Assembly: GCF_000285535.1 (NCBI RefSeq)
Contig: NZ_HE610989.1
Span: forward strand, 1 to 63,730
DNA length: 63,730 nucleotides
From: Bacillus timonensis
GTDB lineage: Bacteria; Bacillota; Bacilli; Bacillales; Bacillaceae_L
Direction: 5' to 3'
The notes under the pieces are model-generated. The model was not told the DNA's origin. It did not search any database and saw nothing but the letters and a program-made list of their open reading frames with translations. Below are positions 60,564 through 63,730 of the stretch, piece after piece. The translations under genes were made by a program, and so were the position numbers. Positions within the stretch are counted from its first letter, which is position 1, and each line of letters opens with the position of its first letter.

Positions 60564-61104
60564 TCTCGTATTCCTCCTCTCGAAACCCGATTGTAAGCAT
60601 CTGGTTATTTTTTATTTCTAGTTGATTCATTTTATTGATTGTTCCAAATTTAGAATAGGCCAAGCATGCTCGGATCCAAGAGCCATGCCCGAAGACTAAC
60701 ATGGAATCGTAATCTTTGTATTTGTCTATAAACGCGAGCATCCGCTTTTCCAGGTCCGCAATCTTTTCACCAAGTACAATTTCACCAGGATTTGAAAACC
60801 AAAGATTTTGGTAGGTTTCAATGAGATGCTGCTTTTTCTTACCCTCGAATTCTCCAAAATTAAGCTCATTCAACAAAGGTTCAGGTTCAAAGTTCTCATA
60901 TCCATAGGCAATTGCGGTTTGTTGGGTACGAGTCAGTGTACTGGTTAAAATCAATGAATATTTTGGTCTTAACATTTTTTTATTCTTTTCAATATCCTCT
61001 TTATCCTTGTTGTTCAGCTCTAAAATGGGAATATCTTTCCTTCCTTGAAGAACCCCCTTCTTGTTCCATTCAGTTGGAAGATGCCTGATTAGGGTAAGTT
61101 CCAT
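60544..61104 (-). CDS. Histidine-phosphatase-superfamily protein in the sulfolactate operon
   Basis: 186 residues of the phosphoglycerate-mutase-like branch: phosphohistidine motif ELTLIRHLPTEWNKKGVLQG at the start (RH, here RHL rather than RHG), TSTLTRTQQTAIAYG, and the second His in LVFGHGSWIRA near 140. It overlaps comA upstream by 16 bp and cysH downstream by 20 bp. In B. subtilis this operon position is held by yitC, encoding phosphosulfolactate phosphatase ComB, which belongs to a different family. I infer that this protein may perform that dephosphorylation. Confidence 0.85.
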   Translation of the reverse strand: MELTLIRHLPTEWNKKGVLQGRKDIPILELNNKDKEDIEKNKKMLRPKYSLILTSTLTRTQQTAIAYGYENFEPEPLLNELNFGEFEGKKKQHLIETYQNLWFSNPGEIVLGEKIADLEKRMLAFIDKYKDYDSMLVFGHGSWIRACLAYSKFGTINKMNQLEIKNNQMLTIGFREEEYEIGRHHI

Positions 61105-61862
61105 GTCTTCTCCCCCATGAAAAAGGTTTCGCTGCGCAATCCAAGTCGTTGTGTTTCCAAAACGACTACATCTTGTATTTTTACATTGCCAAGGTTTACA
61201 TTCGTTCCAAATTGATTAATAAAAAACATTTGTTGCTTTGGAGTTGGTGCTTCAAAAATCACCTTATTTACATCAATATTTTTTGATATTTGGTTAATCA
61301 ACTCCATGTTGACCTGACCGCTTGCATTATAAATTCCTGCTGTACCTGAGTCTCTCCCCTCAGTAATGACATATTTACAGCCAGCAGCCAACAATAAGTT
61401 AATTTCATGTTCCCATTCAGATAAAGGCATTTCTTTACCTTGGTCTTTGGAACCGACCTCTGCAATCACATTAAAATGTTGTTTAAGTTGTTTGATTAGG
61501 GAAATCCTTTTATGAAGAGGTATATCAATCGTTCCATTTGAAATTTCAATCCATTCAATCCCATGCCTTTGAAGGCTGTTTGTGTATTCGTCAAGCTTCT
61601 CTTGGAGATAGCATTTTTCAAAAAGCGTTCCTCCACAATACGGGATTACCTTGTATCTTTTATATAGGTTGATTTTTTCTTGTAGGTTTGGGGTTACATA
61701 AGCAGAGCCAATTCCAATTTTGGCAATATCAATGTAGGCATGATAATCCTGTAAATAAGCCTCAAGTTGACCTACTGGCGTCCCAAAATCGGCTATCGAC
61801 GTAATTCCATAGCTCCGTTCTCCCTGCGTTCGTGTTGGAACATCTAAAAAGTCCATAGGCAT
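61089..61862 (-). CDS. comA: Phosphosulfolactate synthase
   Basis: 257 residues joining sulfite to phosphoenolpyruvate to make (R)-phosphosulfolactate. A TIM-barrel enzyme of the ComA family: KIGIGSAYVTPNLQEKINLY, PYCGGTLFEKCYLQ, IEISNGTIDIPL, VIAEVGSKD and KYVITEGRDSGTAGIY. First gene of a five-gene operon that makes sulfite from sulfate (cysC, sat, cysH), then phosphosulfolactate. The product, sulfolactate, accumulates in Bacillus spores. Start preceded by AAGGAGG. Corresponds to B. subtilis yitD. Confidence 0.92.
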   Translation of the reverse strand: MPMDFLDVPTRTQGERSYGITSIADFGTPVGQLEAYLQDYHAYIDIAKIGIGSAYVTPNLQEKINLYKRYKVIPYCGGTLFEKCYLQEKLDEYTNSLQRHGIEWIEISNGTIDIPLHKRISLIKQLKQHFNVIAEVGSKDQGKEMPLSEWEHEINLLLAAGCKYVITEGRDSGTAGIYNASGQVNMELINQISKNIDVNKVIFEAPTPKQQMFFINQFGTNVNLGNVKIQDVVVLETQRLGLRSETFFMGEKTWNLP

Positions 61863-62128
61863 AATTCCTCCTTGTTAAAAGCGCATACCGGTTTTTTGAA
61901 ACCTCTTTTTATTACAAACACCCATCTTCTTACAGTTGATATGTTATTCAAAAATAGGTAAATGGTGTATTAAATGGGCTTTTCTACGCTTTCCCCCAAT
62001 TGGAAACTACTAACAGAATAGCCATCACAAGAATTTGAAAAAATAGTAAGGCAATGATTGATTTTAGAGAGGAACGGATGAAGTTCATCCAGCCTTTTAC
62101 ACACAGTAAAAGAAGGAGATGCAAAAAC

Positions 62129-63376
62129 TTGTCCAGTCAAAAAAATTCAGCAATGACAGTTGTTGCGATTGGTTCGATTCCACTGATTCTTGTACTTGGC
62201 AATTCGATGCTAATCCCTGTCTTACCACAGATGCAAAAAGAACTAGACATTAGTCAATTTCAAGTGAGTCTTGTCATTACGACATTCTCAATTGCAGCGG
62301 CCATATCGATTCCTTTACTTGGCTACTTTTCGGATCGTTTTTCCCGAAAGGCTGTCATCATACCTGCACTCATTCTATACGGTTCAGGTGGTTTATTAGC
62401 TGGGATGGCGGCCGCTTGGTTTTCTAGTCCTTATTTTTGGATCATGGCTGGACGGGTTATGCAAGGAATTGGCGCAGCAGGTACAGCACCAATCGCAATG
62501 GCACTGACCGGTGATTTATTTAAAGGTGGAAAACAAAGTCGTGTCCTAGGGCTTGTGGAGGCCTCAAATGGTTTTGGGAAGGTAATCTCACCAATTATCG
62601 GTTCGTTACTCGCGCTTTTATTTTGGTATGCAGCCTTCTTTGCTTTTCCGATTTTTTGCTTAATTTCCGTGCTTCTCACGATGTTCTTTGTCAAAGAGAA
62701 AAAGGATAAGAAAGAACCACCACCATTGAAAAAATATGTGCACGGATTATTTTCAGTGTTTAAAAACGAGGGCAGATGGTTATTTACAGCTTATTTGGCT
62801 GGAGCAACCTGTCTCTTTACGTTATTTGGGATTCTCTTTTATTTATCTGATGTATTGGAAAAAACCTATAATACGGATGGTGTCCTTAAAGGAGCAATCT
62901 TGGCCATCCCGCTTTTGTGTATGACAACAACCTCCTATATCACAGGAAGTAAGATTGGAAAAAAGATGCCACTTATGAAAAAGCTCATTATCATTGGACT
63001 GTTACTGATGACTATATCATTCGCGATGTTAGTCTTTTTCGAAAGCTTAATTCCGTTTATTGCCGTACTGGCAATCAGCAGTATCGGAACTGGACTGGTT
63101 TTGCCCTGTATTAACAGTTTTATCACAGGTTCAGTTTCAACCGAAAAACGAGGATTTGTTACATCGCTTTATGGATCCGTACGATTTTTAGGTGTGGCGA
63201 TTGGTCCACCTATTTATGGATGGCTCATGAATTGGTCAAGAGCTGGAATGTTTTTAACTACTGCTTCATTGACACTTATTGTAGGGCTTTTATGTATGAT
63301 TCTGATTCATGTTAAAAAGAAAAAACCTAGTAAAGAAACAAATGATTCTCTTTTCAAAAAATTACAGTTTACTTAA
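62129..63376 (+). CDS. MFS efflux transporter (Bmr/Blt-like DHA1)
   Basis: About 415 residues with 12 helices: [20 protein letters not shown], motif [14 protein letters not shown] near 72, and motif C region [16 protein letters not shown] near 145. Likely exports drugs or a metabolite by proton antiport. The TTG at 62129 is ten bases from GAAGGAG. ATGs further upstream in frame (62054, 62078) are less convincing, and an ATG abutting the site lies in another frame. No linked regulator. Confidence 0.82.
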   Translation: MSSQKNSAMTVVAIGSIPLILVLGNSMLIPVLPQMQKELDISQFQVSLVITTFSIAAAISIPLLGYFSDRFSRKAVIIPALILYGSGGLLAGMAAAWFSSPYFWIMAGRVMQGIGAAGTAPIAMALTGDLFKGGKQSRVLGLVEASNGFGKVISPIIGSLLALLFWYAAFFAFPIFCLISVLLTMFFVKEKKDKKEPPPLKKYVHGLFSVFKNEGRWLFTAYLAGATCLFTLFGILFYLSDVLEKTYNTDGVLKGAILAIPLLCMTTTSYITGSKIGKKMPLMKKLIIIGLLLMTISFAMLVFFESLIPFIAVLAISSIGTGLVLPCINSFITGSVSTEKRGFVTSLYGSVRFLGVAIGPPIYGWLMNWSRAGMFLTTASLTLIVGLLCMILIHVKKKKPSKETNDSLFKKLQFT

Positions 63377-63419
63377 TTTAAACTTACTGGATTAAATAAA
63401 TGAAAAAGGAGAGGTTGTC

Positions 63420-63707
63420 TTGCAAATATTCGTTTCTCCAGAAGTTATCAAAGAAGAGTGCCAAATTCTAAATATTGTTAACCAGGATAAAAAGGCGCTT
63501 GGCTATATTTCATTCTTCTTTGATGATAAAAAAATGTATGTTTATGGGCACTGTGAGGAATTAGGTGTCAGTAAGGATTTTAAAGATACCATAACGCCTT
63601 ATATTCAGGGAATGGCTAAAGCAAAGCCTGACTTAGATATCTTCTCCTATATATCAATTGGTGGAGAAAAACTAGATTTATCTGATGAAGAATCTGAAGA
63701 AAAGTAA
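63420..63707 (+). CDS. Protein of unknown function (95 aa)
   Basis: A small acidic alpha/beta protein (MQIFVSPEVIKEECQILNIV, ISFFFDDKKMYVYGHCEELG) with an Asp/Glu-rich tail. TTG start at 63420 with AAGGAGAGG upstream. I recognise no family. It is followed immediately by a terminator hairpin. It may be cotranscribed with the MFS gene 43 bp upstream. Confidence 0.65.
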   Translation: MQIFVSPEVIKEECQILNIVNQDKKALGYISFFFDDKKMYVYGHCEELGVSKDFKDTITPYIQGMAKAKPDLDIFSYISIGGEKLDLSDEESEEK

Positions 63708-63729
63708 GGATATCGGTTACGATATCCTC
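63708..63729 (+). terminator. Terminator hairpin at the right edge
   Basis: AGGATATCG/CGATATCCT perfect 9-bp stem with loop GTTA; the window ends before the expected T-run. Confidence 0.75.
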
Positions 63730-63730
63730 T

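Noticed and set aside
62121-62160. Frameshift at the start of the MFS gene (an extra A in A7)
   Set aside because: The out-of-frame ATG abuts its ribosome site, whereas an in-frame TTG has acceptable spacing, so no error is needed.

Overview
The window looks like chromosomal DNA of a low-GC, endospore-forming member of the Bacillaceae. AGGAGG-type ribosome binding sites precede most genes, GTG and TTG starts are common, and hairpin/T-run terminators are frequent. CotF-like spore coat proteins, a manganese catalase, a sulfolactate operon and the ypmQ, ypmR and ypmS homologues all have close relatives in Bacillus subtilis. I cannot name the species. No phage, plasmid or CRISPR locus is visible.

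Layout. 1-397: promoters and leader of an rRNA operon that leaves the window on the minus strand, then rpsN. 731-4324: adhB and two divergent pairs of CotF-like coat genes, then a manganese catalase whose terminator was duplicated by a 199-bp element. 4687-9849: a polyol or sugar operon (short-chain dehydrogenase, FGGY kinase, GPH symporter) with a divergent, frameshifted ROK repressor. 9850-12417: a 43-bp-periodic repeat array, an ArsB-type pump and a triple Sm-like-repeat protein. 12672-17558: BmrA-type exporter, membrane proteins, a GDSL hydrolase and an N-terminally truncated Rrf2 regulator. 17845-21496: inducible penicillinase system bla/blaR1/blaI with two BlaI operators. 21627-27920: pentapeptide protein, small siroheme protein, a dead thermonuclease gene, nucleoside transporter, scoAB and a LysR regulator. 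28017-41063: amidohydrolase, sarcosine-oxidase-like enzyme, VOC and SnoaL proteins, purine permease with LysR regulator, cold-shock protein, MsrAB, a CGCGG-type RiPP precursor candidate and an MFS exporter. 41326-47281: orphan proteins, a DUF1906 surface protein, a split AIM24 gene and padR-chrA, whose terminator carries a second copy of the 199-bp element. 47536-57222: AAA ATPase, HD protein, CorA, AmpS, DUF2935, ypmS/ypmR, phosphoesterase, split ykoP and ypmQ. 57380-63707: YitT-type protein with a leader peptide, the sulfolactate/sulfate-activation operon comA-phosphatase-cysH-sat-cysC, an MFS transporter and a small orphan.

Main points for a second look. (1) Two copies of an about 199-bp structured element, each inside a terminator and each flanked by a 21-24 bp duplication of the whole terminator hairpin. 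(2) A sulfolactate operon in which a histidine-phosphatase-family gene sits where ComB would be expected. (3) A CGCGG-motif small protein overlapping an unknown gene. (4) Four minus-strand reading frames each broken by one missing A in an A-run, which suggests either assembly error or real slippage. (5) A regularly spaced 43-bp repeat array. (6) Short palindrome families, one of which brackets a single gene.
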